Shown piece after piece: positions 34,849 to 44,681 of a stretch of 45,213 nucleotides of DNA (its first letter is position 1; the number at the start of each line of letters is the position of its first letter). This stretch comes from Entrophospora sp. SA101 (taxonomy: Eukaryota > Glomeromycota > Glomeromycetes > Entrophosporales > Entrophosporaceae). The translations under genes and the position numbers were made by a program. Location of the stretch: positions 13,784 to 58,996 of the forward strand of contig CAUDNR010004203.1 in the NCBI GenBank assembly GCA_958430865.1, given 5' to 3'. The notes beneath the pieces were generated by a model. That model saw only the letters and a program-made list of their open reading frames with translations, had not been told where the DNA came from and made no database searches.

Positions 34849-35633
34849 TTACAGTTGATAAACCCAATCTCGTTTCAGATTTGCGCTTTTCGACCCTCTC
34901 CAGATTTTTAAGTAGTTCCTCCAAGATTTCTTAGCTCACTAAATTGTCTGGTGATAATCCCTAAAAATTTGATGGCTATTACCAGAATTTAGCAATGTGC
35001 CATATTTTTTTACTTTGTCATAGAAAGTTTTAGCTGATTCATTGCCTTGGTCGAGATTACCAAATTTACTTTATGCTTTTCTTTCTAGCACTGTAGAATA
35101 GTAAGTGGGTTTTAAGGTGGTAAATAGCTTGAACAACTTGAATTCTATTTAACACTACAGGAAACTAGCAGCATTATTACCAGCTAACCTAAGTCGTGTT
35201 CTCCATCAGAATTGGTCCAATCTTCCGCAACAGTTTCACATGGGAGCATTTTAGCATCTACATCCGCTGCTGTAGTAGCATTATGGGTGCCAACATTTGC
35301 ATTGACGTATGCTAAAGAATGTGGCTTAAAACTGTCAATGATAATAATCTACGCCATGGTTTGGGATTGAAGAAGTGCTACAGTGTTTGTACCATGATTG
35401 TCATATATATTAGTTAATGCCCAATTTTTTCCAAGAAGTTTTTTATCGTACCAATCACCAGAAAATTCATTCAAACAACTTCGGAACATACCTATCGCCC
35501 AATTTCTTGTTCCTGCTCCTACTGGATTAATGCTAACTCTATCTAGAAATCCTTGAAAGAACTGATAAAAGTATTAATATCTTCATCGACCTCCTCCGCG
35601 AGAAAAAAGATGGTGTACTGTAATTCCGGCCAT
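34849..35633 (-). pseudogene. Retrotransposon gag-like relic
   Basis: The minus strand begins MAGITVHHLFSRGGG and continues, after a frame change, with EEVDEDINTFISSF. Another frame change leads to FLDRVSINPVGAGTRNWAIG, then SCLNEFSGDWYDKKLLGKNW. The pattern of an aliphatic helix, A-I-G-x-x-R-S-C-L, then W-(F/Y)-D-(E/K)-K and G-K-N-W is that of capsid (gag) proteins of LTR retrotransposons in these genomes. A TAG follows at LLQSQTMA. Downstream NLDQGNESAKTFYDKVKKYG and LSPDNLVS, stop, EILEELLKNLERVEK continue the capsid domain in shifted frames. At least two stops and three frame changes make it dead. No pol or LTR is seen nearby. Confidence 0.65.
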
Positions 35634-38389
35634 CTTATGATAAATATTTTTTTAGATTCTCAACAGATTGAATTATAAAATTTTGTAATTGTTTGTTTAT
35701 ATATAAGTGATTTTTATGGTTTCCTTCCAAACCCCTCCAGAAATCAATCGGCAGAGTTTCTGCAGTTACTAAGAGGTTTCCGCAAGCAACCTCTTTATTT
35801 ATTTATTATTATAAAGATTTCTTTAGCAAAAGAAATTGTTTTAAATTATATTGATAATGTAAGTGTGTGAGTATTTGAATACACTAAATTCTTAAACCTA
35901 TATATTTTGCGAGTTTTTTTTCAAATGTTTTTGGTAGTGAACTGAAAAAAACGAATGGTTTAAAACAAATATATAGATCATGGTCAATAAAACTCATTAT
36001 TTAATACGGTTAGTGTGGTTTTGATTCTGATTGCTGCGCCACGCGTCTAAGTTTTCAAAAATGACGGATTTCAAAAATCTTGTAATTTGTTCAAGAAATT
36101 TTAAGGGTATTCCCAAAAATTGTACTTTACGTGATTTTTGTGTAATTAAATGCAATAATAATAATGATAGTCATAATAATTATTCAATTGGAACAAGTTG
36201 GGCAGTGATGATTTTTGTATATAAAGTTTTTTACTAAGGTTTAGTTTTAATTCAAGAGAAAAGTTTTGAAGCTTGAGTCATTAATATTAATATTAATATA
36301 GTAAAGGGATTCCAAGTTATAATCGATTAATTGCTTAGCTTCAAAATACTAAAACAAAAAAATTTTTACATTGTTTTTAAAAAATGTTTAATTGATAAGT
36401 TTTATTTATTGTTCATGACTCAAGCTTCAAAAACGTATAACTAGATTTTCTTAAACTCGAACTTCTTTAAAAAATTACCAAAGTTGGTCGTATAGTTAAA
36501 AATACGGTAACACAAAAATTATTATTGCAATTACTGAATTAAAAATTAAAAAAAGTTATATGAAAATGAATTGACTTCTCTGAATTGACTTCGGAATTCG
36601 ACTGCGCCTTAAAATAAAGCTAGTCTGATTTTAGAAAATATCCGCAGTTAATTTTCAGGTTTGGTTAGCGCGCACTGATTCCGCACTGTTGACCGTTCTA
36701 CTGCGCAACAAAACATTTCCTTTTTTTTATAACCACATGACTTTGTGTGCAAGCTATTTTTTCTGCTGATCATTTCGGGTAATTGTAAGCTTAATATTAA
36801 ACAAATAATCAAATTTGAACGGCCTTATTGTTGATTAAATTGGTATTTAATTATCGTTACGCAGTCATGATTTGTTCTTATGACCAAGTAATAAATATTT
36901 ACTAATGGATATTTTTTGCCATCTTCTACAAAGAATGTCCTTTGATAAACACAATACTTGGCAGAAGTGATACAAATTGTACTTTATAAAGATAATCGTT
37001 ATCTTCTACTTAATTTTGTATTTCACTTTTCGTGAGACTTCAAGAACTATATGACTTTCTTTTAAATAATAATTTTCTTGTAATAAGCTATTGTAAAACC
37101 ATCGGTTAATTCTTTGCTGATTTCGGGACTGTGTTATAATTATTTCGCCGAAATCCGCCATTGCAACGACAAATATTTGTGGCTAAAAAAAAATAAAGGT
37201 TTCTTTTATAAAAAAATTATTTTTCACAAATTATGCAAATTATAAAAAATAATAAAGAATTACAATAAAATTTTAAAGATGGAAAACGCTCATAATGATG
37301 ATAAATATTCAAAGAAAAGATATAATACCAATCTAATATGGCGTAATCCAAAGCTACCAATTGATGGTAGCATTGCAACTATCTACAGAGCTTAAGCTTC
37401 CAGACGAACAATGACATTCGAATCGAATACAAATACATATCAATTAATCAAATGTAAAATTTATGCTTATACTATTTATTAAAACCGTTCTAAATTATAT
37501 TATCAATTAATTATCAAATGTCTAAGGTTTTTAAATAATGATTTTTTTCAATTATAATACTTATGCATTTGGAAGAGACTTCAATCTTTCTTTATACACA
37601 ATTAATGTTTATAACACGTGGATTCGTTATAATGCGCTTTTTTACAAGCAGCATAGGCCTATTTATGTTTATCATATCACTAAGCAATAGTTGTAGTAGT
37701 TGTAGTACCAGATATCAAATCAGGACCTGATTTATAAAAGAAGTAAACGATTAGCTTTGATGTTCATAGATTTTATTGATAAAACCTTTCTTTCAAGAAA
37801 GATCAAACTTTATTGCCTCTCCAATCAATTTTGGAATAACGGTCAAATATACAAAGAGTCTGCGAAAATAGTATACATGTATAAATTAACTCTAGCTAGA
37901 TGACTTGGTCCTGTTTAACCATTCATATTTGTCTAGAAAATTCATAAGTGTGAGTTTAATCAAGTTATTTCCAATTTTAACAAACATAATAAGATTTAAA
38001 ATTTATTAACAACTAATTGTTCTGGTTTTTAGTCTTGTTGGAAACTATATTAGTTCAATGATATTTTTTATTTGATTTGGTGTTTTTCTACTCACCTGGA
38101 TAAAAACAAGTTTTTTAATAGAATTGTTATAAATAAACAAATATGATTTCTAAGCAAAAATGTTCCGAAACTTACGTATTGACTCCTCATATGGAAAACA
38201 AAGTGTAGACGCAAATTAATTACGTAATACTTTAATAGCAAAAACAACTCATTTACGCAATACACAAATTCTCAGCCTTGATATTTTATATAAATAAGGT
38301 GTTTTTAGTACCTTTCCCCATCTAGTTAAACAAGCCTTTGCTTGCAACTAAAACATTATTTGAAAAAGGCTTGATTGGAAAACTTTAAT
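35634..38389. other. Gene-free stretch
   Basis: No convincing gene in 2.7 kb. A 38-codon ATG frame at 37279-37395 begins MENAHNDDKYSKKRYNTNL and ends SIATIYRA; it has a plausible start but no support. The frame at 36031-36237 is a chance frame. GC-containing islands at about 36030 and 36660-36720 (GCGCGCACTGATTCCGCAC) resemble transposon ends but have no partner here. Confidence 0.45.
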
Positions 38390-38980
38390 ATGTTTTATGT
38401 TTACGTGTTGGAGTGTGCTGATAACAAGTATTATGTTGGTGAAACTATGGATATCGATAGGAGATGGGAAATGCATAAGAGTGGAAGGGGCTCAGGGTGG
38501 ACAAGGATATATGAACCAATCAGGATTAAATGGTATGGCCGTACCAATAATAGATATTTAGAGTTTGCAAAAACTCTTGAATATATGGAAACATATGGTA
38601 TTGATAATGTAAGAGGTGGTCCTTACTGTAGTATATTTTTGGGAGAATGGATTATGGGGTTTATTTACAATAGATTATCTGATACATGTTTTGACTGTGG
38701 TAGGAGAATTAGGAATGGTCATTATAATGGCTGTCCAAATTGTCATAATTGTGGCCGCAGACATTATGGTTGTTGTTGTTACCTATGCGGTAAACCTGGT
38801 CATTTGAGCGGTGAATGTCGTAATTGTTCTAGATGCGGTGGAAATGATCATTTTATTGATGAGTGTAATCAATGTTACAAATGTCGTAGTCGCAATCATT
38901 TTGGTAATCGATGTGGAAGTTGTTTAAATTGTGGTGGATACGGTCATCAAACTAATAATTGTTATTTACCTTATTCCTAA
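38390..38980 (+). CDS. GIY-YIG nuclease domain fused to CCHC zinc knuckles
   Basis: I start the gene at ATG 38390, since the longer frame from 38375 would need TTG; this gives 196 residues. Residues 2-80 are a small GIY-YIG endonuclease domain. FYVYVLEC (GIY strand), YYVGET (YIG strand), the Arg-containing helix DIDRRWEMHKSGRGSGWTR and the helix TLEYMETYG with a candidate catalytic Glu are all present, followed by IDNVRGGPYC. From residue 100 it is Cys-rich. Four exact Cx2Cx4Hx4C knuckles occupy 130-143, 146-159, 162-175 and 178-191 (for example CYLCGKPGHLSGEC), preceded by two degenerate ones (100-115 and 118-129). Zinc knuckles bind single-stranded nucleic acid, so the nuclease is probably steered to RNA or single-stranded DNA. 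The catalytic pattern looks intact. Whether it is a host gene or a domesticated mobile-element or virus-derived gene cannot be told from the sequence. No intron is present. Confidence 0.88.
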   Translation: MFYVYVLECADNKYYVGETMDIDRRWEMHKSGRGSGWTRIYEPIRIKWYGRTNNRYLEFAKTLEYMETYGIDNVRGGPYCSIFLGEWIMGFIYNRLSDTCFDCGRRIRNGHYNGCPNCHNCGRRHYGCCCYLCGKPGHLSGECRNCSRCGGNDHFIDECNQCYKCRSRNHFGNRCGSCLNCGGYGHQTNNCYLPYS

Positions 38981-39888
38981 TGTCAACGCAGAGTATGTAA
39001 TAATGCATTCTTTTAATTTTTAAATTCAGAACAATTAATATACATATTTGGTCCAATATTAATTACGCTATGCGTCTTTTTTTCCTATATAATCTTTTAT
39101 TCGTATAACGATAATAACGAACTGAATCGATCACATCAATCTTACTACTCTGCAGCTGGATGAATGATGGTATTTTCAATTGGATCAAAAATAATATTCA
39201 TAGTTATGAAGGAAAACGCGTCAACGTTTTATCATTATCACTGATCATGAGTGAGCGAGTGTGTAGAAAACAGAATCTCATTAACAATATCAAAATAATG
39301 TAATTTAATCTACTACACAAATAAAATTTAATATTAAATTACCATATGATTAATGATTTTAAATTTAAGAGCCTATTAAAACATTATGGATGATTTGATA
39401 AATAAATAAATAAATAATTGATTTTATGCAAATTCGCCGTATATTAAAAAATCTATTTTTTAATACGGAAAAGCCCAAAAGGACACTTTTATCATATTGA
39501 AAATAATAAAAATAATAGGTTGCTGGTCGAAGAATGATCCGGATCTAATCTTCTCTTCTAATAAAAAAATCACGGGCTAGAATTAGGCAAATAAATGACA
39601 TAATAAGGTAAAAGAGAGTAATATAGGACACTACTGCCGTAGGTGGATCGTATTCTTTTGAATATGTTTAAAAATAGAGTTTAGTTGTATCGTTTTCAGC
39701 AATAAATTCAGAAACAATTCACAATACAAATCGAATGAAACAAGAGATTAAAGAAGAAATAAACAGCTATAAAGCAAGAATAGCCAACAAAGATCATTTT
39801 TAATGAAAAATATTGTCTCCATGAGTGATTTTACTTAAAAATAAGACATGTTTTCTACGAACAGGCACTTTAATTATTGTAAAAATAC
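38981..39888. other. Gene-free spacer
   Basis: AT-rich, no gene seen. Just after the nuclease stop there is TCAACGCAGAGTA (38983-38995), discussed in the findings. Confidence 0.45.
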
Positions 39889-40045
39889 AACATCAGGAAA
39901 ATAAATCTCACGTAAACCTACGCAGGATTTAAAACTGACCAGCATTATGCGGAAATGTTAACAGAATTACCAAAATATCGACATAATACTGGCCAATTCT
40001 GAACCCTATGTAGGTTTACGTAAGATTTATTTTCCTGATGAAGTT
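39889..40045. mobile_element. Short foldback element (about 157 bp)
   Basis: The left arm from 39889 (AACATCAGGAAAATAAATCT, then ACGTAAACCTACGCAGG) pairs with the right arm ending at 40045. In reverse complement the right arm reads AACTTCATCAGGAAAATAAA, then CTTACGTAAACCTACATAGG. The arms are about 60 bases, mostly matched, with about 30 bases between them. It has no coding capacity. The ends and any target duplication are not clear. Confidence 0.7.
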
Positions 40046-40543
40046 GCTATTTTATTTATTTATTTTATTATCCTAAAATGATATTCTTTAAATATAAAAA
40101 AATACATATTGGATATTGCGAGGACGAAAACCGTTAGGTCACAAGGAATCAATAAGATTGGCCGAACTTTCTACATTTTAATTCTTTTTGATTAAGTGAA
40201 AAAACACCAGGTTAAGTAATTAATATTTCAAAACCTTGCTAATAAGTAAAGACAGAAATATTTATTTCTTGTCATTAATTTAATTCACTTGTAAAAATTA
40301 TTTCACACATAATAATAAATAAATATAAATAAATTCTTTTGTTTTGCTTATAAAAACACTTTTTAAATTAAACAGTAGGGTTTAATTGTCCATTTGGTTA
40401 TCAGAGTGGTATAGAACTCTGAGGTTTGGTTTATTTGCTTTGGTATAAAGTCAAGTCTTTGACATCGGTTAACCAGTGTAGTGTTAACAACGGTTGTATA
40501 GAAAAATCTTCAGTTTCTTTGATTTCAAATGGCGTCTATTCTG
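40046..40543. other. Gene-free spacer
   Basis: No gene seen. The frame at 40426-40608 begins with TTG and runs into the following element, so it is not credible. Confidence 0.4.
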
Positions 40544-40545
40544 TA

Positions 40546-41184
40546 CGAGTCACTCCAGTTATAATGACACATAATTTTTTTATAATTATAGAATTTATTC
40601 CGTTATAATGATACTCGTTATAACAACATGTCAGTATAATGGGAGAACCAACAATCAAAATTATTCTGAAAAAAAACTTATGCCGGGATAAATTCTGGAA
40701 ACGCTTCCATATAATGCTGGTTAATTTTACCCCGACATAAGTTGATATAGTTGGCTTGGTCTAAAGACCTCCTAAATTTTGTGCAAATTTTAAAAGTATA
40801 AAAGTCATTTTCTGTCCTGCCTTTAAAAAAACAACCTTACTATGTTCGTTCACAAGGAATTTGGCGCTATGATTATTTCTAAATTTAGACTAGTTTTCGG
40901 ACATCATATCTAAATTTGGCAACAAGAAAAATAATTTTAAACCAAGACCTTCTTTGAAAATTTTTAAGTTTTTGAACGAATCACGGAATCGATATTTTTG
41001 AAATTTGAGCGAGTGGCGCAGAAATAGGGTTTCTTTAGATATATAGTATAAATAAAAAAAATTATAAAATCACATGATAATGATTCTCACATGACTTTTA
41101 TATGAACTCCCATTATAACGAAAATCTCGTTATACTGACATTTTTTGCTTGCACGGAGAGTGTCATTATAGCAGGAGTGACTTG
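40546..41184. mobile_element. Tc1/mariner (pogo-like) MITE, 639 bp
   Basis: The left terminus CGAGTCACTCCAGTTATAAT (40546 on) and the reverse complement of the right terminus, CAAGTCACTCCTGCTATAAT (ending 41184), match with few differences and continue with GACAC in both. TA lies on each side (40544-40545, 41185-41186), as in a Tc1/mariner target duplication. Subterminal sequences also pair: GTCAGTATAATGGGAG near 40630 and its inverse near 41108-41140. A further internal hairpin, CTTATGCCGGG...CCCCGACATAAG, sits at about 40677-40742. No transposase frame is present, so it would need one from elsewhere. Confidence 0.8.
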
Positions 41185-41186
41185 TA

Positions 41187-41652
41187 TTATGATATTTCCA
41201 ATTAGTTTAGTCACCCGCAATTAATTTTCGTAATTACGTTTTTAAAGGAGGAAAGTGGTAATTAATATTAATTACGATAATTACATATTACGTATTTACG
41301 AAAAATTAGGCAATTACCATCCCATGTATAATCTCATCTTATGTTTCATTGGACACCTCTCGAGTTTGTAATAGAAATTACATGCTCGAAATATAAAATT
41401 TTTTGGAAATTACCAATCCAAAGTTTGCAGATGATTTTTATATGGTGCAGGAAGTCTATAGCCACCATTTACTGCGTCAACGGCCAAGTGGTTGATAGTA
41501 ATCACGTGAATTTATTTAAAATTCGATATTGAAAGGTTACACTAAAATTTTGGCTGGATTTAAAAAATGATCTGCAATTTTATTTTAATCCTGGTAGAAG
41601 TAAAAATATGTTTATAAAAATTAATAGAACTCAACAACCAATCAATATTTTG
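41187..41652. other. Spacer between two mobile elements
   Basis: It contains palindromic TAATTACG-type repeats at 41220-41310. The block TATGGTGCAGGAAGTCTATA at about 41441 recurs in inverse orientation at about 43265. The open frame at 41341-41532 has no recognisable motif. Confidence 0.45.
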
Positions 41653-42206
41653 AAAAAATCGGGATGCTGGAAAAGGACGGGGACGGGCAGGTGTGGCTTG
41701 AATTCGACCCCCGTCCTTTTCACGTTTGGCCATTTAATACTAGAAAAGGACGGGCAATGGTACGGGTGTTTTTCAAATAATTAAAAAAGGACGGGCAATT
41801 ATGAGGGACGGGCATGGCGCGGGTCAAGGCACAGCAACCCGTCCCCCGCCCTTTTCTATTATTCATTGGGGAAATCTTGAAAAGGACAGGTGAAAAAGGG
41901 ATGGGTTGCTGCGTCATTACTGCCCGTCCCATGTCCTTTTATATTATTTATGGGCAAATCTTGAAAAGGACAGGCAAACAAAGGACGGGTTACTGTGCCA
42001 TTACCACTTTGTCCCGCTGTTTTTTTTATTATTAATGGGCAAACACAGGTGAAAGCTGTTTGTCATAAATATAATATCCCATATCCATTTATTCCTTATT
42101 TAAAATCTTGATTTTTATTTTTATTTATAATCTTTTGGTTTGAGACAAAATTGTATAAAATAAAATCATTGAAAATATAGATTCAGATATTGATTGTTGC
42201 CACCAC

Positions 42207-42214
42207 TATAAATA
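42207..42214 (+). promoter_or_regulatory. TATA-box-like site, copy 1
   Basis: TATAAATA in the context CCACTATAAATAGAAG, repeated at 42538-42545 in the second internal copy. Promoter activity is inferred from the motif only. Confidence 0.3.
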
Positions 42215-42537
42215 GAAGAGGAATAATTTTTTTAATACAAAGCTTTAATTGTTAATTTTAATACTAATAAAAAATGAATGCCACATTTTTTTAATTAATG
42301 AATGCAAGATCATAAATAATGTATGCCACGTTTATTTAATAATAAATGCATTGTTATTTGGTACTAATCAAGATTGTCAAATAATGAATGCCAATGCCAC
42401 ATTTATTAATAATGGATTTATTACTGAATTTATGGCTAGTTCATTTTAATATATTATAGAACAAATTTGAATTGGCAATTTTGTTTAGTGTCAAAAAACA
42501 TGAAAATCTAGATTCAGATGTTGATTGTTGCCACCAC

Positions 42538-42545
42538 TATAAATA
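42538..42545 (+). promoter_or_regulatory. TATA-box-like site, copy 2
   Basis: TATAAATA in the duplicate of the site at 42207, within the same conserved GCCACCAC context. Confidence 0.3.
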
Positions 42546-43148
42546 ACCTTTTTAATACAAAACTTTAAATTTAATACTAATCAAAATGAATGCCACGTTT
42601 TTTTAATAATAAATGCATTGTTATTGGTACTAATAAAGATTGTCAAATAATGAATGCCAATGCCACATTTATTTGGTAATAGATTTATTATATTTTTGGC
42701 ACATATCAATTTATTTTTTATTACTAATATTAATACGAATTTATGGCTAGTGCATAATAATATAATATTTTCCAATTATGCCTTGTACAATTTGAAATGA
42801 TTTATTTTCTTATTTATTATACAATATTGTAAGTATTATTAATGCCCGTCCTTTTTAAGAAAACATTAGGGACGAGCAGTAATGGCACAGTAACCCATCC
42901 CTTTTTCACCTGTCCTTTTCAAGATTTCCCCAATGAATAATAGAAAAGGGCGGGGGACGGGTTGCTGTGCCTTGACCCGCGCCATGCCCGTCCCTCATAA
43001 TTGCCCGTCCTTTTTTAATTATTTGAAAAACACCCGTACCATTGCCCGTCCTTTTCTAGTATTAAAGGGCCAAACGTGAAAAGGACGGGGGACGGGTTCA
43101 AGTCACACCTGCCCGTCCCCCGTCCTTTTCACGTGTCCCGAAAAAATC

Positions 43149-43463
43149 ACTCTGTCACAAAGAAATTTAGGTTCTGTCCTATACAATCACAGTTATTTTT
43201 TAAAAAGATCACACAATAACCAACTTCTATTCATTCAAAAATCATGTGCAAAAATAGTGGCTATAGACTTCCTGCACCATAGGAAAATACATAATTATAT
43301 TTGAATATCATCAAAAGTTACAATAAAATGTTTATTAAGTTCTCTTGAGAAATTAATTTTAATCTCAAGTTTGTATATTTAGCCAATCAAAGCCTAGAAT
43401 TTTATTATAAAAATAAAATTGTCTGGTTTGAATTAATTGAATTAAGATAGTAATAGAAAACAA
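43149..43463. other. Spacer downstream of Sua5
   Basis: It carries the inverse partner of TATGGTGCAGGAAGTCTATA at about 43264-43284. It should include the Sua5 3' UTR on the minus strand. No further coding sequence for Sua5 was found here. Confidence 0.4.
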
Positions 43464-44681
43464 TTATTTTTTTAAATCTTTAATCTCAGCCAATAATTTT
43501 TGCAACATCTGTTCATTATTATGATTTAATTTGCTTTCAATTTCCTTGAGGAGATCATTCTTAAGATTTTCATGATTCATTTTAATTTCCTGTTCATTAT
43601 TATGATTTGATTTGTTTTCAATTTCTTTGATTTCATTAATTTCACGTTTTATAATATTTCTAACTTTATCGTCGTCACCACCATTCTTAATAGTAACATC
43701 AATCAAAATAACTTTTGCATCAGGCGAATAATGCCTATATTTCATACCAGGTGTTGTAGGCTTCATTTCTAAATTTTCATCTATAAAATCTTTTTTATAA
43801 ACTTTTAAATGTTCTAAACCTGGTACTCTGACTAATTGTTCAAAGGGTATACCTCCAGGTCTTAGAATAACCGGGTATTTAGTAGTGGTTTCATCCTCTT
43901 TTTCATAAATTTTATCAGTGATCAGTTTTGTAATGTCTAAAACTGTTGATTCTAAACCAAAATCACATTGTCCACCATCAATTATCAAAGGAATCCTATT
44001 ATTCAAATCATTATAAACATGATTAGCTAATGTAGGCGAAGGTTTACCTGATGAATTAGCTGATGGTGCTGCTAAAGGAAATCCACATAATGTAATTAAT
44101 GCCCTAGCTATATTATTTGATGGAAATCTTATTGCTACTTTATCTTGGCCGCATGTTATTTCATCAGGTATCTTATCAGTTTTTGGAAATAATAAAGTTA
44201 AAGGACCTGGCCAAAATTTTTTCATTAAAACATCATATAATGGTGACAGTGTAAATGAATCGGTGGTAATAGTACTTGTGGTGGTGGCATTATTAGTGTT
44301 GCTGGTGCTAGTAGGTGACAATAAATCGTACAACATTTTTAATGACGAAATATGTATAATAAGTGGATTATCTAATGGTCGGTTTTTCGCTTGAAATATT
44401 TTTTTGATTGAAATGGGTGAAAGTGCATTTGAAGCAAGACCATATACAGTTTCGGTTGGTATTGCTACGACTTCATTTAAACAAAGTAAATCTTTTGCTT
44501 CATTCAGTATTTTTATAGTTTCTGGGTTCGTGCATATAAATTTTGGATCTTTGATATCTTTATCCTCCACAAAAACAATTGTAGAAGGATCTATATTTTC
44601 TATTTTTGTTTGGATGTTTCTTGTCTGTAAACTGTTTTTATGCATAATAATAATTTTGAGATTTCTTAAAAAAGAAAGCAT
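43464..44681 (-). CDS. SUA5: Threonylcarbamoyl-AMP synthase (Sua5/YrdC family)
   Basis: Sua5 makes threonylcarbamoyl-AMP from threonine, bicarbonate and ATP, the first step of t6A37 formation on ANN-decoding tRNAs. The single frame encodes 405 residues. The YrdC domain spans about 60-285 and shows IPTETVYGLA (74-83), the K-N-R active-site motif (99-101), FWPGPLTLLF (156-165), APSANSSGKPSPT (205-217), GGQCDFGLESTVLD (236-249) and LRPGG (273-277). A Ser/Thr/Asn-rich insert lies at about 122-146. The Sua5 linker PTTPGMKYRHYSP (308-320) follows. The usual Rossmann-like Sua5 domain then seems to be replaced after VILIDV by an Asn/Glu/Lys-rich coiled segment with two copies of NHNNEQ. The first 20 residues are basic and hydrophobic, so mitochondrial targeting from Met1 and a cytosolic form from Met13 are possible. 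Confidence 0.94.
   Translation of the reverse strand: MLSFLRNLKIIIMHKNSLQTRNIQTKIENIDPSTIVFVEDKDIKDPKFICTNPETIKILNEAKDLLCLNEVVAIPTETVYGLASNALSPISIKKIFQAKNRPLDNPLIIHISSLKMLYDLLSPTSTSNTNNATTTSTITTDSFTLSPLYDVLMKKFWPGPLTLLFPKTDKIPDEITCGQDKVAIRFPSNNIARALITLCGFPLAAPSANSSGKPSPTLANHVYNDLNNRIPLIIDGGQCDFGLESTVLDITKLITDKIYEKEDETTTKYPVILRPGGIPFEQLVRVPGLEHLKVYKKDFIDENLEMKPTTPGMKYRHYSPDAKVILIDVTIKNGGDDDKVRNIIKREINEIKEIENKSNHNNEQEIKMNHENLKNDLLKEIESKLNHNNEQMLQKLLAEIKDLKK

Larger units (their letters stand above)
42163..42765 (+). repeat. Direct duplication inside the foldback element
   Basis: Copy 1 (about 42163-42450) and copy 2 (about 42493-42765) share ATTGTTGCCACCACTATAAA, GAATGCCAATGCCACATTTA and ATTTATGGCTAGT in the same order. 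The spacing is about 331 bases. Confidence 0.8.
41653..43148. mobile_element. GC-rich foldback element with 8-bp target duplication (about 1.48 kb)
   Basis: Two inverted arms of about 270 bases (41661-41930 and 42868-43140) are almost identical in reverse complement. They are built from AAAAGGACGGGC-like modules that are strikingly GC-rich for this scaffold. AAAAAATC occurs immediately outside each end (41653-41660 and 43141-43148), an 8-bp target duplication of the hAT type. Each extreme end forms its own small hairpin (AAAAGGACGGGG...CCCCGTCCTTTT). The AT-rich centre (about 42163-42765) is a direct duplication of about 280 bases, each copy with CCACTATAAATA. There is no credible coding frame, so the element is non-autonomous. 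The frames at 41720-41932, 41814-42035, 42249-42449 and 42581-42775 are repeat artefacts. Confidence 0.85.

Noticed and set aside
40391..40440. Possible tRNA-like segment around TATCAGAGTGGTATAGAACT
   Set aside because: No acceptor stem, anticodon arm or GGTTCGA-type T-loop can be assembled from the surrounding sequence.
41720..42775. Four open frames of 64-73 residues
   Set aside because: They lie wholly inside the foldback arms and duplicated core and occur in repeated or palindromic sequence.
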